Virus record (IMG/VR): IMGVR_UViG_3300038549_000029
Coordinates: 1-42,352 of that record
Source of the DNA: a virus
Reading direction: 5' to 3' (one strand)
Length of the DNA: 42,352 bases
A program made the position numbers and the translations under genes. The notes below the pieces were generated by a model. It saw nothing but the letters and a program-made list of their open reading frames with translations, made no database searches and was not told the origin of the DNA. Shown piece after piece: positions 15,546-24,657 of this stretch. The stretch's first letter is position 1. Each line of letters starts with the position of its first letter.

Positions 15546-17759
15546 GTGGGGGGAAAAACTAGAACAAATACCGTCTCCGAGCGACTGGCTACCATACAGA
15601 TACAGACGTCTGCCTATGGAGAGGTAATCCCAATCGTCTACGGCACAAACAGAGTGCAGCCGAACCTTATTTACTACCCACCGAGTGATTTTGTGGCAAC
15701 CCCCATTACAACTACCGACTCATCCGGGGGTAAGGGTGGAGGCTCTGAGACCTCAAATACCACCTGGACATATAGCGCTTGCGTGATGCTTGCGATCTGT
15801 GAAGGGCCTATCTCAGATATCCTACGGATCTGGAAGGACAAAGAGATCACCGACATGGCCACTGATGGCCTCACACTGCTCAATGATCTACCAGGGGTCA
15901 CTTGGGCATACCTCACCTCGAACCATCCAACACAGGCGATACCATACGGCGGAACAACCATAGCGGCGTCAGCCTCACTAAGCCTTGGCGACTCTGCATC
16001 GCTGCCGAATTACAACTTTGAGGTAGAGGGCTTCTACTCCAGCGATGTTGACGCAAACGCAAATGATGTGATAACACACGTTTTAAGCACGTGGATCGAC
16101 TACAATTGGACAAGGCGACTTGACAGCAGCAATACAACAAATTACGCGCAATACTGCTACATAGCCGGGTTCGGCATCTCGCCGGTGTTGAATGAGCAGA
16201 GGGCAGCAGTCGACTGGTTGAAGGAATGGTTGATTGCAACCAATTCAGAAGCGGTGTGGTCTTCCTCTACTGCTGGCGATGGCCGCATGGCCCTGAAGTT
16301 CTTGCCTTATGGCGACGTGACAATAACCAATGAGCTCGGAACATGGGAACCCAACACGACACCTATCTACGATCTGACGCGTGATGACTTCCTGGTGGAC
16401 AGTCCTGGCGACAACCCTATAGAGGTGACTAGGATTTCACTGGCTGACACATTCAACTCATTTCCGATACAGTTCAGGGATAGGTCGATTGATTACAATG
16501 ACAACACAGTCACAGACCAAGACCAGAACGACGTGTATTCCTTCGGGGAGCGCCGGAAGGGTGTTGAAAGCCTACCGTGTATCACTAGGTCAGAGCATGC
16601 GCTGCAGATCAGCCGGATACTATCACAACGATCTACTTACGTGAGGAATAAATACAGGTTCAAGGTAGGGTGGAAGTATATTCTGCTTGACCCAATGGAC
16701 TTGGTCACTATCACAGAGCCACTGCTGGGACTTGACCAAAAGATCGTTAGGATAAAATCGATAGAGGAAGACGAATACAACGGGCTGACAATCGAGGCTG
16801 AGGAGTGGCCGTTTGGTGCTGGCACCGGGACGCTATACACAACGGAAGAGGGTGATCCTGGTGGCCAACCAACACACAACGATCCACCCGGCGATATCGA
16901 GACCCCATTGATAATCGACGTTCCGGTTAACTACCGACTCGTCAATGGTCAGCCAGAGCTCATGATCGGCGCTGCCGGGTTGTCGACACTGTGGGGTGGG
17001 TGTGAGATTTGGGTGTCAGAGGACAACGCCACCTACCAAAAAATAGGCCGCCTTGATGGGCCTGCCAGGATCGGGGTATTGACTGACACACTACCGGTTG
17101 GCGACACAATAGATCTTGTCAACACCTTATCTGTCGATCTAACTGAATCGGACGGAGCTCTTACCAGCACAAGTTACGACAATATGATCGACTCTGTGAC
17201 GCTCAGCTACTGTGGAGGAGAATTCCTTGATTACCAGACAGCCACGCTTACCGGTTCGAATGCCTATGACCTTACCACTTTGAGACGTGGCGACTACGGC
17301 ACAACCATCTCTGAGCACCTGGCTGGTGAAAGGTTTGCTAGGCTGGACAGTGCATTCATGCGTTACACACTGCCTGCCAGCCGGATAGGCACTACTCTCT
17401 ACTTCAAATTCCCTTCCTACAACGTGTATGGAAACGGCCTGCAGTCATTGGGGGACGTGTCGGCATACACCTACGCCCCACAGGCACAGTCGGCACCGGC
17501 GCCTTACAATGTGACGCTTGAATCAAAGCTGTCTGGACTTGGATATTATGGCGTGACAGTTGAATGGGACTTCCCGTCCAGCACTGGCGACCCTGACTAC
17601 TTCGAGATTGTGGTTCACACAGGAACTGATCCCGAAGACCCTGACGCGCTGGTAACGTCTGCACAAGCGCCTGGTGATCAGAGAGTGGTGTTTGCTCCAA
17701 TAAATACAGGGACAGCGGTGTCTAGTTGCAGGGCATCTGTAAGGGCGGTGTGGACATGA
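15546..17759 (+). CDS. Central tail hub / baseplate protein (gp13-like)
   Basis: The 737-residue protein uses GTG 15546 with GGGGTGG upstream. The N-terminus has ATIQIQTSAYGEVIPIVYGTNRV, then a Gly-rich loop SSGGKGGGSETSNTTW and CVMLAICEGPI, the signature of the large phage tail hub (J-like, gene-transfer-agent gp13/TIM-barrel class). The middle includes VDWLKEWLIATNSEAVWSS and the end carries a fibronectin-III-like segment (APAPYNVTLESKLSGLGYYGVTVEWDFP, in part). It likely forms the tail tip and anchors receptor-binding proteins. Confidence 0.8.
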   Translation: MGGKTRTNTVSERLATIQIQTSAYGEVIPIVYGTNRVQPNLIYYPPSDFVATPITTTDSSGGKGGGSETSNTTWTYSACVMLAICEGPISDILRIWKDKEITDMATDGLTLLNDLPGVTWAYLTSNHPTQAIPYGGTTIAASASLSLGDSASLPNYNFEVEGFYSSDVDANANDVITHVLSTWIDYNWTRRLDSSNTTNYAQYCYIAGFGISPVLNEQRAAVDWLKEWLIATNSEAVWSSSTAGDGRMALKFLPYGDVTITNELGTWEPNTTPIYDLTRDDFLVDSPGDNPIEVTRISLADTFNSFPIQFRDRSIDYNDNTVTDQDQNDVYSFGERRKGVESLPCITRSEHALQISRILSQRSTYVRNKYRFKVGWKYILLDPMDLVTITEPLLGLDQKIVRIKSIEEDEYNGLTIEAEEWPFGAGTGTLYTTEEGDPGGQPTHNDPPGDIETPLIIDVPVNYRLVNGQPELMIGAAGLSTLWGGCEIWVSEDNATYQKIGRLDGPARIGVLTDTLPVGDTIDLVNTLSVDLTESDGALTSTSYDNMIDSVTLSYCGGEFLDYQTATLTGSNAYDLTTLRRGDYGTTISEHLAGERFARLDSAFMRYTLPASRIGTTLYFKFPSYNVYGNGLQSLGDVSAYTYAPQAQSAPAPYNVTLESKLSGLGYYGVTVEWDFPSSTGDPDYFEIVVHTGTDPEDPDALVTSAQAPGDQRVVFAPINTGTAVSSCRASVRAVWT

Positions 17760-18901
17760 TAAAATCAGACTGGGTGTCTTCAACCTTGACAGATGTGGGT
17801 GTTGTTCCCATGTCAGCCGTTGTGAAAGAGAGAACAGGGTTTGACGATCCGTCACAGGTGACAGTGACATATGACTCAACTACCAGGAAAATCACGCTCA
17901 GCGGAACATTTGTTGCCTACTGGCAAGATACCGTTGTTGGTGTGTTGGTTGATGGGTGGGAATCATCAGCTCACTCCTCAAACCTAGGGCACACCTATTT
18001 TTTATACTACGATGGCGATACAGATACCTTTGCGTGGTCGACAGACTCCTACCCCGGTTTTGAATATTTGTTGATTGCTTTTGTTAACTATAGAATTATT
18101 TACAAATTCGGGTCTCGGGAATGCCACGGGCTGATGAATCACTTGGACCATCTATCAGACCATTACAATATTGGGACTTACAAGATATCTGGCGGAACGA
18201 TTTCTGATTATGTTCTATCTTCAACGACTGCTACCAACAGGCGCCCGTCTGTAGCGGAGACAGTTTTGAGGGATGAGGATCTTCAGTCAACGCTGTCGGG
18301 CTTAGCCGCTGCAGGCCCCTACACACAGATGGGTTTTTCTGCGAGTGCGCCATTCTTCACGGCATCGCAAACAGAGATACTTCCTGTAAGTGGGAGCAAC
18401 CCATACTACAACCAATATACCGGTGGAGTCTGGACTCAGACACTAATGCCAGCAAACTCTGTTGCCACGGTATGGCTCATTGGGATACCAGCTTCTGCCG
18501 ATGCTGGCTCACAGCTATACAGGTTCTCGTGGTTGCAACCACAATGGATAACCCAAGCGCAGAACAGTAGTGCCAACGCACTGTTGTCGGCAAGGACTGC
18601 TGAGCTCGCGAAGGAGCCAAGGAACTTGTATTGGGGGAGCTTGGTCAATTGGCTGCCGGAAATGTATATCTTGACTAGGGTTTTGGTGCAATACACAGGC
18701 GGTGATTGGACAATTGAGGATGTCACAGTTATGACTGGCAGTAGATACCAGCAAGTCGGGCAGACCTCTGGTAACTTCCTGTCGTCAGTATCGTGCAACA
18801 CCCCAATATCAGGGACCGGCAGCGTTGCCGACCCAATAACGCTAGATGTTAGTTACCTCCGCCTCCGATCACTAGGTTTAATTTACCTATTGAACCAATA
18901 A
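17756..18901 (+). CDS. Tail fibre / receptor-binding candidate
   Basis: The 381-residue protein overlaps the hub stop by ATGA. The N-terminal part (SDWVSSTLTDVGVVPMSAVV...DPSQVTVTYDSTTRKITLSGTFVAYWQD, in part) is beta rich. A central HGLMNHLDHLSDHYNIGTYKISGG segment is typical of phage proteins that follow the hub. The last 150 residues include conserved-looking GSRYQQVGQTSG. The position suggests the tail-tip receptor-binding protein. No enzymatic motif is visible. Confidence 0.65.
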   Translation: MIKSDWVSSTLTDVGVVPMSAVVKERTGFDDPSQVTVTYDSTTRKITLSGTFVAYWQDTVVGVLVDGWESSAHSSNLGHTYFLYYDGDTDTFAWSTDSYPGFEYLLIAFVNYRIIYKFGSRECHGLMNHLDHLSDHYNIGTYKISGGTISDYVLSSTTATNRRPSVAETVLRDEDLQSTLSGLAAAGPYTQMGFSASAPFFTASQTEILPVSGSNPYYNQYTGGVWTQTLMPANSVATVWLIGIPASADAGSQLYRFSWLQPQWITQAQNSSANALLSARTAELAKEPRNLYWGSLVNWLPEMYILTRVLVQYTGGDWTIEDVTVMTGSRYQQVGQTSGNFLSSVSCNTPISGTGSVADPITLDVSYLRLRSLGLIYLLNQ

Positions 18902-18933
18902 TGAAAGGCATTAATCTTTAATCGGGAGGTAAC

Positions 18934-19149
18934 ATGAATACACTTATCGATCGTCTTATGTCAGGTGATCAGACAGCCGCAAAAGAAGCCGCCGTCTACC
19001 TGCACAGTCTGCAGGGACTCGGTAACGCCATCAGGAAGTTGCACCAGGTTGCCAGCGATTCACTCATCAATGACCCATTGGATGAGGGTATGAAAGGCCA
19101 TCGCCTTGGGACAATCGAGGTATGCGAAGCACTCCTTAGAGTATTCTAG
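18934..19149 (+). CDS. Small helical protein (71 aa)
   Basis: GGGAGG precedes ATG 18934. The protein (MNTLIDRLMSGDQTAAKEAAVYLHSLQGLGNAIRKLHQVA, in part) is largely helical and soluble. No family recognised. It opens a set of small genes between tail and lysis. Confidence 0.6.
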   Translation: MNTLIDRLMSGDQTAAKEAAVYLHSLQGLGNAIRKLHQVASDSLINDPLDEGMKGHRLGTIEVCEALLRVF

Positions 19150-19157
19150 GTGCAAAT

Positions 19158-19331
19158 ATGACGCCATTTGAAGCGGGTGAACAATCGGCACGCCGGTCCA
19201 TCTGTAAATCACAGGCATGGATCGGATATGTTGACAAGCTGTCACATGCAATGACGCATGGCGAATTGATGAAAATCAAGTCAGAATTCTTCCGAGGCTT
19301 TGAATCTGCCAAGAAAAGGAGCAAGAAGTGA
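19158..19331 (+). CDS. Small hypothetical protein (57 aa)
   Basis: It begins MTPFEAGEQSARRSICKSQ and ends in a basic ESAKKRSKK tail. The start lacks a strong Shine-Dalgarno site (AGGTG upstream), but spacing is tight and the stop overlaps the next start (TGATG), which supports it. Function unknown. Confidence 0.5.
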   Translation: MTPFEAGEQSARRSICKSQAWIGYVDKLSHAMTHGELMKIKSEFFRGFESAKKRSKK

Positions 19332-19561
19332 TGAAGGTGTTAAAGGAATACCGCAAACGTCACGGTCTATCCCAGTATGAGTTGGCCAAATACCTACGCA
19401 TGGATCAGGCCAGTGTGTCATTCTGGGAGTCAGGCAAGATCAAACCCAGCGGCCCGGCAAGCGTGTTGTTGGATCTGTTGATCACATTGGACGACGACCC
19501 GCGAACCATTGTAGCCCATGGCAAACCAGGCAACAGAGCCTTTGTATTCCCTTGCGAGTGA
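19331..19561 (+). CDS. XRE-type helix-turn-helix regulator
   Basis: The 76-residue protein has a Cro/CI-type HTH: LKEYRKRHGLSQYELAKYLRMDQASVSFWESG (quoted in part), with the second and recognition helices QYELAKYLR and QASVSFWE. It lies directly upstream of a promoter (19542-19570) for the lysis cassette, so it may regulate late genes. GTG 19328 is an alternative start three bases earlier. Confidence 0.75.
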   Translation: MKVLKEYRKRHGLSQYELAKYLRMDQASVSFWESGKIKPSGPASVLLDLLITLDDDPRTIVAHGKPGNRAFVFPCE

Positions 19562-19570
19562 TGGTAGAAT
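19542..19570 (+). promoter_or_regulatory. Promoter of holin cassette
   Basis: TTGTAT (19542-19547), a 17-nt spacer and TAGAAT (19565-19570) with extended TGG give a good sigma-70 promoter. The -35 box lies within the end of the HTH gene. The holin gene starts 18 nt after the -10 box. Confidence 0.6.
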
Positions 19571-19587
19571 CCAGTTAGAGGTGCGGT

Positions 19588-19989
19588 ATGGATCTTACTG
19601 GGCTTGGCAGCGTCGCCGATCTGATTAAGACTGGCATCAACAAGATATTCCCTGACAAAAATGAAGAGGAAAGGGCAAAGCTTGCACTGATGCTGGCAGA
19701 ATTGCAGGGTGAAATCGACCTAGCGAAAGGCCAACAAACAACCAACACGGCAGAGGCTCAGAGTCAGAGTGTGTTTGTATCGGGTTGGCGCCCCGGTGTT
19801 GGCTGGACATGTGGCGCTGGGCTTGCTTGTCAGTTTGTTGTCTTCCCGCTCATCACATGGATTGCTGATCTATTTGGTAAGCACGTGACATCTCCCAACC
19901 TGGACATGGGCACCTTACTCACCCTACTCCTGGGTATGCTCGGACTCGGCGGGCTCAGGACGGCTGAAAAGATCAAGGGTGTCAAATGA
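19588..19989 (+). CDS. Holin of the 3-TM (GTA-type) family
   Basis: The 133-residue protein has an amphipathic start (MDLTGLGSVADLIKTGINKIFPDKNEEERAKLALM, in part), then FVSGWRPGVGWTCGAGLACQ, a hydrophobic FVVFPLITWIADLF and a final LLTLLLGMLGLGGLRTAEK. The SGWRPxxGW motif is the hallmark of this holin family. It would form membrane lesions that release or activate the endolysin; the endolysin gene is at 27463. Confidence 0.85.
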   Translation: MDLTGLGSVADLIKTGINKIFPDKNEEERAKLALMLAELQGEIDLAKGQQTTNTAEAQSQSVFVSGWRPGVGWTCGAGLACQFVVFPLITWIADLFGKHVTSPNLDMGTLLTLLLGMLGLGGLRTAEKIKGVK

Positions 19990-20156
19990 GCCCGCAACGG
20001 TCTTCGCAGATATCAAACTTGCTCCTTACCGCTGCAGTCGGGCTCATGGGTTGGGTTCTCATTAAGATAACCACCATAGACACGTCATTGGCCGTCGTAA
20101 AGAATGACATCAGTTGGGTAAAACAGACGATAGTGGAACGACTGTCTAAAAAATAG
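19986..20156 (+). CDS. Single-TM protein next to holin (56 aa)
   Basis: It overlaps the holin stop by ATGA. The product, MSPQRSSQISNLLLTAAVG then LMGWVLIKITTID, has one hydrophobic helix and a short coiled tail (LAVVKNDISWVKQTIVERLSKK). It may be an accessory holin or anti-holin; this is inferred from overlap and topology only. Confidence 0.6.
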   Translation: MSPQRSSQISNLLLTAAVGLMGWVLIKITTIDTSLAVVKNDISWVKQTIVERLSKK

Positions 20157-20165
20157 GCTACCAAA

Positions 20166-20306
20166 ATGGATGAACCTCGTATTTTCGCGATAGCCGCACG
20201 GCTAGCTAATTGGGCGCGCTCTGATTCTGACAACACCGAGCTCGCTGAGGCCCTGGCCGAATTCGATCAATACTCGAACGAACGGCAGAGCAGGAGGCTC
20301 CTGTGA
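20166..20306 (+). CDS. Small acidic protein (46 aa)
   Basis: It begins MDEPRIFAIAARLANWARSD and is helical. The stop overlaps the start of the nuclease gene (GTGA). No family recognised. The Shine-Dalgarno site is weak. Confidence 0.45.
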   Translation: MDEPRIFAIAARLANWARSDSDNTELAEALAEFDQYSNERQSRRLL

Positions 20307-20647
20307 AACAGCTTGAGATCATGATGGCCCAACACATCAAACTGGCCAAGCTGCCAAAGCCTGAGCGCGAATACCGAGCCATCCCTGGACGCCGCTACCG
20401 GTTCGATTTCGCCTGGCCTGAACACCGCCTTCTTCTTGAAGTGAACGGCGGGACATACGCGCCTATCAGGTGTGGGCATTCCTCTGGCGTCGGGCTGGAT
20501 AGGGATTACCTTAAATCGTCCCTTGCGGCTGCGCATGGGTGGCTTACAATGTCCTTCAGCGGAAAGCAGGTCAGGTCAGGGCTTGCGCTGGAAGTGTTGC
20601 AATTATTCTTCGAGAGGCACCATGAGGCAAAAACTTCCCAACCGTAG
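20303..20647 (+). CDS. PD-(D/E)xK-type phage nuclease (Vsr/DUF559-like)
   Basis: The 114-residue protein has the core YRFDFAWPEHRLLLEVNGGT, with Asp35 and Glu46 as likely metal ligands, then a glycine/histidine segment (CGHSSGVGLDRDYLKSS) and AHGWLTMSF. This matches small phage endonucleases related to VRR-NUC/Vsr. It may resolve branched DNA or trim ends during replication. It starts at GTG 20303 overlapping the preceding stop, and its end overlaps the TSCPD-like gene. Confidence 0.75.
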   Translation: MKQLEIMMAQHIKLAKLPKPEREYRAIPGRRYRFDFAWPEHRLLLEVNGGTYAPIRCGHSSGVGLDRDYLKSSLAAAHGWLTMSFSGKQVRSGLALEVLQLFFERHHEAKTSQP

Positions 20648-21005
20648 GGCAATATTTACCTTCACAGTTGGTGAGGGTATGCAAAAAGTTTACGTTTCCG
20701 TAGGAGAATACAGGGATGGAAAACCAGGAGAATTGTGGCTTGAGTCAAACAAAGAGGGAACGTGGACACGTGATATTCTGCATGCACTGGCACTTTCAAT
20801 CTCTCTGGGGCTACAACACGGCGTCACCTGGGAGCAGTTTGCCCATACATACCGGCATTTAGAGATGGAATCCGATACAGTCCGTGAAATTTTTAGACGC
20901 ATAGGTGAAGAGTATGGAGCTCCGACCGTTTCCAGATCAGCAGCAATTAATCGAACTACTGCAGGACTCGGCCCGGCGCGGCAACAAGAGGATACTGGCA
21001 TTTAG
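20622..21005 (+). CDS. TSCPD-domain-like protein
   Basis: ATG 20622 has GAGAGG upstream. The 127-residue product contains FTFTVGEGMQKVYVSVGEYRDGKPGELWLES, then ALALSISLGLQHGVTWEQFAH (quoted in part). This is the pattern of the TSCPD domain found at the C-terminus of class II ribonucleotide reductases and as a stand-alone phage protein. The catalytic reductase itself is absent, so the role is unclear. The gene overlaps the helicase start by about 90 bp. Confidence 0.6.
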   Translation: MRQKLPNRRAIFTFTVGEGMQKVYVSVGEYRDGKPGELWLESNKEGTWTRDILHALALSISLGLQHGVTWEQFAHTYRHLEMESDTVREIFRRIGEEYGAPTVSRSAAINRTTAGLGPARQQEDTGI

Positions 21006-23382
21006 TGGGACAGGCAGCGGCAAGAGTGAGATCGTGATTTTGCTTGCGCAACAGGCCATCGCCAAGGGAAACCGTGTGGCCTTTGTTGACAACCGGATTC
21101 AACGCACTACCCAGTTCTGTCAACGCTTAGAGAAGTATGGATTCCTTGATTACGGAGTCATGCAGGGGGAAAACTCTCGCAATCTCAGCGCTCCACTCCT
21201 GGTGTGCTCAATCGATACCGTGCGCTCCCGTGGTGGGGTGCCGGATGATATCAAGATCATCTTTGTGGACGAGTGTTTCACTCCAGACACAGAAATCCTT
21301 ACAGAAAACGGGTGGGTCAAATTTGCAGATTTATCTGAAGAAAAAGTCGCGCAATGGTCTTGTAATGATGGAATAGCTTTTGTTGACCCAATTGAAAAAA
21401 TAGTCAGATACCACGATGGAGAAATGGTGCGTTTATGGTCGGATAAGCTGATAGATGTAACTATGACGCCAAACCATGAATTAGTTGTCGAGCATAATGG
21501 AGAAATTAGAAAAATAAAAGCAAAAAACATGGTTTCTTCCAATTATAATCATATGTTTACATCTAGCTATGGTGATTCTAATCACGAAGCTGATCCCAGG
21601 GTGGAATTGACACCATTAGAAAGGCTAGCTATAGCGTTTCAGGCAGATGGCAGTTATCACACAACTAGGCAAGATGGGTCTAGAACTGTCTCATTCTCAT
21701 TCGTTAAATCCAGAAAGATTGAGAGGCTATTCGAAATATGTCTGGATGGAGGGTTTAGATGCCATGAAGTAAGTGATAGCAAAGGTGATCGGAGGAGATT
21801 TTTAGTTAACGTCGGTCATTCCTTAGTATCAAAATACTTATCAGAATCAATGCCAAAATTTGAAAATTTAAGTCGAACTAAAGCAATGGCTATAATAAAT
21901 GAAATGGTAGAATGGGATGGGTCCAAAGTAAACAAGAAAGGATTGTATTATTATTCATCCAAATACAAAGGTAATTGCGATTATTATCAAATAGTCTCAG
22001 TTTTGGCTGGGTTAAAAGCTAGACAAACGGTTCAAATAGATAATAGATCGAAATCTTTTAGTGATATATATAGACTTTTTATTGCGAAAACAAATAAATT
22101 TTCGACACAAAAAGTTAAAAAAGAAACGACCAAATACACAGGTAATGTATACTGCGTGAGAGTCCCAAGTGGAAATATTATCATCAAAAGCAAAAATGGA
22201 AACACTTTAGTGACTGGAAATTGCCATTACTCTGCCAATACCAGCATATATGAGCAGCTTTTTAAGGATCGATTTGTCATCGGCCTGACCGGCTCGCCAT
22301 GGGCCAAACTTGGAAGGCACGTCGAATCTTTAGGCGGCCCTCTCTATCAAGACCTCGTTTACTGCAAGACCATGGAGGAGTTGTTTGCCTCTGGCCGTCT
22401 CCTTGAGCCTATCGTCTGGAGCTTAGAAGCTCCCGATATGACCGGTGTGAAAACTGTGATACGGCACGGCGAAAAGGGCTATGACGAGGTTGAAGGCGCA
22501 AAACGATTCGCAGGACTCACTGGTGACGTCATCGAAAATTACCTCAAGTATGCTCCTGGCAAACAGGCACTTGCTTTCTCATTCGACATCGAATCCTCTC
22601 TACGTCTCCGTGATGCCTTCCTGCAGTCTGGCATAAAGGCTGAACACGTCGACTACCACGCGAAAGACACGGATCGAAACGAGCTTTACGACGCATTCCG
22701 GGCAAAACAGTTCCAGGTGTTATGCAACGTTGAGCTACTTGGATGCGGCGCCGACTTCCCGATGTGCTCAGTCGTTATTCTTAACAAGGCATACAAATCG
22801 AAGAATGCGCTGGCCCAAGTCGTTGGGCGCCCGTTGCGTGTTGACCCTGATGACCCCAACAAGGAAGCAATCATAATTGACCACGGCAAATCACTGCGAA
22901 CACTTGGCCTCCCATGGGAATGGCCCATCGAGCTCATTGACGGCAAACCCAAGAAATCAGGCTCCAGTAAAGAAGAAAAACCGGAGCCAAAGGAGCCTTT
23001 CGAATGTCCACAGTGCAAGCGCCTCAGGTCAAAGAAGAGTCAGCCATGCCCATCATGTGGACACCGCATCTACCTACAAGAAAAAGAGGAGCGCCAGACA
23101 GGTGAGGCGCATAGACTAGGCAAAAAAACACAGAAGGTCAAGATTTCTGTGCAACTGCATAATATGCCCAAACAGCTTTTCTACTCACAACTGATTGAGT
23201 ATGCCAGGGCCATGGGGTATAAAGATGGTTGGGCAGCCGTCCACTTCAAAAAGATACATGGCGATTGGCCCAGCGGTCTCAAAAATGTAGGGTGTGAGAT
23301 TGATCCGGTAGTCGCAAGGTGGGTTAGGAGTGAGCAAATCAGATGGGCACACGCAAGGAGGTTTAAGTATGAGCAGGTATAA
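20914..23382 (+). CDS. SF2 DNA helicase interrupted by an intein
   Basis: I prefer ATG 20914 (GGTGAAGAG upstream) over GTG 20905. The precursor has 822 residues: helicase N part (1-120), intein (121-436), helicase C part. Motifs: LRPFPDQQQLIELL (Q-like), GTGSGKS (Walker A), VDE|CH (motif II, split by the intein), LTGSPW (motif III), QVVGRPLRVDP (motif VI). A zinc ribbon CPQC...CPSC follows the core near residue 695. After splicing the 506-residue enzyme would unwind DNA in phage replication or recombination. The primase follows nearby. Confidence 0.85.
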   Translation: MELRPFPDQQQLIELLQDSARRGNKRILAFSGTGSGKSEIVILLAQQAIAKGNRVAFVDNRIQRTTQFCQRLEKYGFLDYGVMQGENSRNLSAPLLVCSIDTVRSRGGVPDDIKIIFVDECFTPDTEILTENGWVKFADLSEEKVAQWSCNDGIAFVDPIEKIVRYHDGEMVRLWSDKLIDVTMTPNHELVVEHNGEIRKIKAKNMVSSNYNHMFTSSYGDSNHEADPRVELTPLERLAIAFQADGSYHTTRQDGSRTVSFSFVKSRKIERLFEICLDGGFRCHEVSDSKGDRRRFLVNVGHSLVSKYLSESMPKFENLSRTKAMAIINEMVEWDGSKVNKKGLYYYSSKYKGNCDYYQIVSVLAGLKARQTVQIDNRSKSFSDIYRLFIAKTNKFSTQKVKKETTKYTGNVYCVRVPSGNIIIKSKNGNTLVTGNCHYSANTSIYEQLFKDRFVIGLTGSPWAKLGRHVESLGGPLYQDLVYCKTMEELFASGRLLEPIVWSLEAPDMTGVKTVIRHGEKGYDEVEGAKRFAGLTGDVIENYLKYAPGKQALAFSFDIESSLRLRDAFLQSGIKAEHVDYHAKDTDRNELYDAFRAKQFQVLCNVELLGCGADFPMCSVVILNKAYKSKNALAQVVGRPLRVDPDDPNKEAIIIDHGKSLRTLGLPWEWPIELIDGKPKKSGSSKEEKPEPKEPFECPQCKRLRSKKSQPCPSCGHRIYLQEKEERQTGEAHRLGKKTQKVKISVQLHNMPKQLFYSQLIEYARAMGYKDGWAAVHFKKIHGDWPSGLKNVGCEIDPVVARWVRSEQIRWAHARRFKYEQV
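21274..22221 (+). mobile_element. Intein 1 (316 aa) in helicase motif II, LAGLIDADG-type
   Basis: The first residue is Cys (CFTPDTEILTENGW, block A). Block B is VTMTPNHELVVEH. A LAGLIDADG-like pair is visible: LERLAIAFQADGSY and KAMAIINEMVEWDGSK. Block F/G reads VYCVRVPSG...TLVTGN with the extein +1 Cys next. The penultimate residue is Gly, not the usual His. Removal rejoins VDE and CHYS, restoring a DECH box. The DNA is clearly more A/T-rich than the flanks, a sign of separate origin. Confidence 0.9.
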
Positions 23383-23677
23383 ACAACAGAGAGACAAAGG
23401 CCTGTGCATGTGTGGCAAGCCGTTGGAGCTACGTGAAGATGGGTCAATGAGAACCAACTGCGTCAGGTGCAGGATCAATAATGAGAAGTGGAGAGCCGGG
23501 AGGAAGGATAAAAGAAGCGAGTATGATAGGTCAAATTACGAAGTGAAGAGGCGCCTGCACATCTGTGTGGCCTGTAAAAAAGAGGTCGAGCCAGGTCGAG
23601 CGTTGTGCAAAGACCACCTGGAATACCACCGCGCATACAACAAGACCAAGAGAAAGGCGGCCAAGGGTGAGTTCTGA
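23369..23677 (+). CDS. Cys-rich zinc-binding protein (102 aa)
   Basis: AAGGAGG precedes ATG 23369. It has two Cys clusters: CMCGKPLELREDG...TNCVRC and ICVACKKEVEPGRALCKDH, each like a zinc ribbon; in between and after it is strongly basic ([24 protein letters not shown]). It probably binds nucleic acid. Such proteins occur beside phage primases and helicases. Confidence 0.65.
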   Translation: MSRYKQQRDKGLCMCGKPLELREDGSMRTNCVRCRINNEKWRAGRKDKRSEYDRSNYEVKRRLHICVACKKEVEPGRALCKDHLEYHRAYNKTKRKAAKGEF

Positions 23678-24587
23678 TTTCCACGGCGCTACGTTTGGCA
23701 GGTGGACATCAATCCTTGCACATTGGATTGACCCAAAGTTCCTGCGCGTGGGGGTGCACCAGGCATGCCCGATCTGCGGCGGGAAGGACCGATACAATTA
23801 CAAGGACAATGGCGTTGGGCAATGGTATTGCAACCAGTGCTACAAGCCGCCGTCAAAGCCGGATGGCATAACCCTCCTCCAGTTGTTCAAGGGATGGGAC
23901 TTCAAGCAAGTCGTCAAGGAAGTCGAAGCGGTCATCGGCACGTGCCATAAGAACGAGCCTAGGCCAGAGGTTGATAAAAAGGCCATACTGCGCAAAATCT
24001 ACCTAGAGACAGTCCCAATCAACGGGACACCGGCTGAAGAGTATCTAAGGTCACGCTGCACGATCATCGATATGGCGTGGTTGCATAATCTGAGGTATCA
24101 CCACCACATGAGGTGCCCAGCGTCATTTTTTGGAGATGCCCAACAAGACCGATACCTACAGGCAATGATCGCTGTCTGCACAGGCCTTGACGGAAAAGGA
24201 TGCGGCATTCAAGCCACTTACCTTAGCAGTGATGGAAAGAAGATATACAACCGCTGGAACTATGGAGAGATAGGGTGCGGGGTGTGGATCGGGCCGCCGG
24301 AATGCAAAGAATACCTAATAGCCGAGGGGGTTGAAACAACCATTAGTGCTATTGCCAAGTTTGGGTATTGCGGGTGGGCATCCCTGAGCGCTGCCAGTAT
24401 GAAATCATGGGCTGGCGATCTGACGAAAATTGCGGTTGTGGCTGGCGATAACGATGCAAATTTTACAGGTCAGGCTGCAGCATACACTCTGGCGAATAGA
24501 GTAATTCTTAAAGAAGGTAGTTGCATAGTGAAGATACCAGAGCCCGAAGGAAAAGACTGGAACGACCTTGACACCGCCCGCTCATGA
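23667..24587 (+). CDS. Phage DNA primase (zinc finger plus Toprim)
   Basis: I use GTG 23667, overlapping the preceding gene by 11 bp; upstream codons lie in that gene. The 306-residue product has a primase zinc site [12 protein letters not shown]...WYCNQC (C34, C37, C55, C58) and a Toprim region with [15 protein letters not shown] and [13 protein letters not shown]. It ends [14 protein letters not shown]. It would make primers at the fork with the upstream helicase. No helicase domain is fused, unlike T7 gp4. Confidence 0.85.
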   Translation: MSSDFHGATFGRWTSILAHWIDPKFLRVGVHQACPICGGKDRYNYKDNGVGQWYCNQCYKPPSKPDGITLLQLFKGWDFKQVVKEVEAVIGTCHKNEPRPEVDKKAILRKIYLETVPINGTPAEEYLRSRCTIIDMAWLHNLRYHHHMRCPASFFGDAQQDRYLQAMIAVCTGLDGKGCGIQATYLSSDGKKIYNRWNYGEIGCGVWIGPPECKEYLIAEGVETTISAIAKFGYCGWASLSAASMKSWAGDLTKIAVVAGDNDANFTGQAAAYTLANRVILKEGSCIVKIPEPEGKDWNDLDTARS

Positions 24588-24657
24588 ACTATTTTTACAC
24601 CAGGAGGAACACATGCCTAAGACACGAGAAGACGTAAACCAAGAGCTTGAACTTGCC
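24568..24657 (+). repeat. 90-bp direct repeat, copy 1 (primase end plus pentapeptide gene start)
   Basis: It matches 25846-25935 with four mismatches in 90 positions. It includes the last codons of the primase, the stop, the Shine-Dalgarno site and the first codons of the first pentapeptide gene. The second copy therefore carries a primase 3' remnant. Confidence 0.9.
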
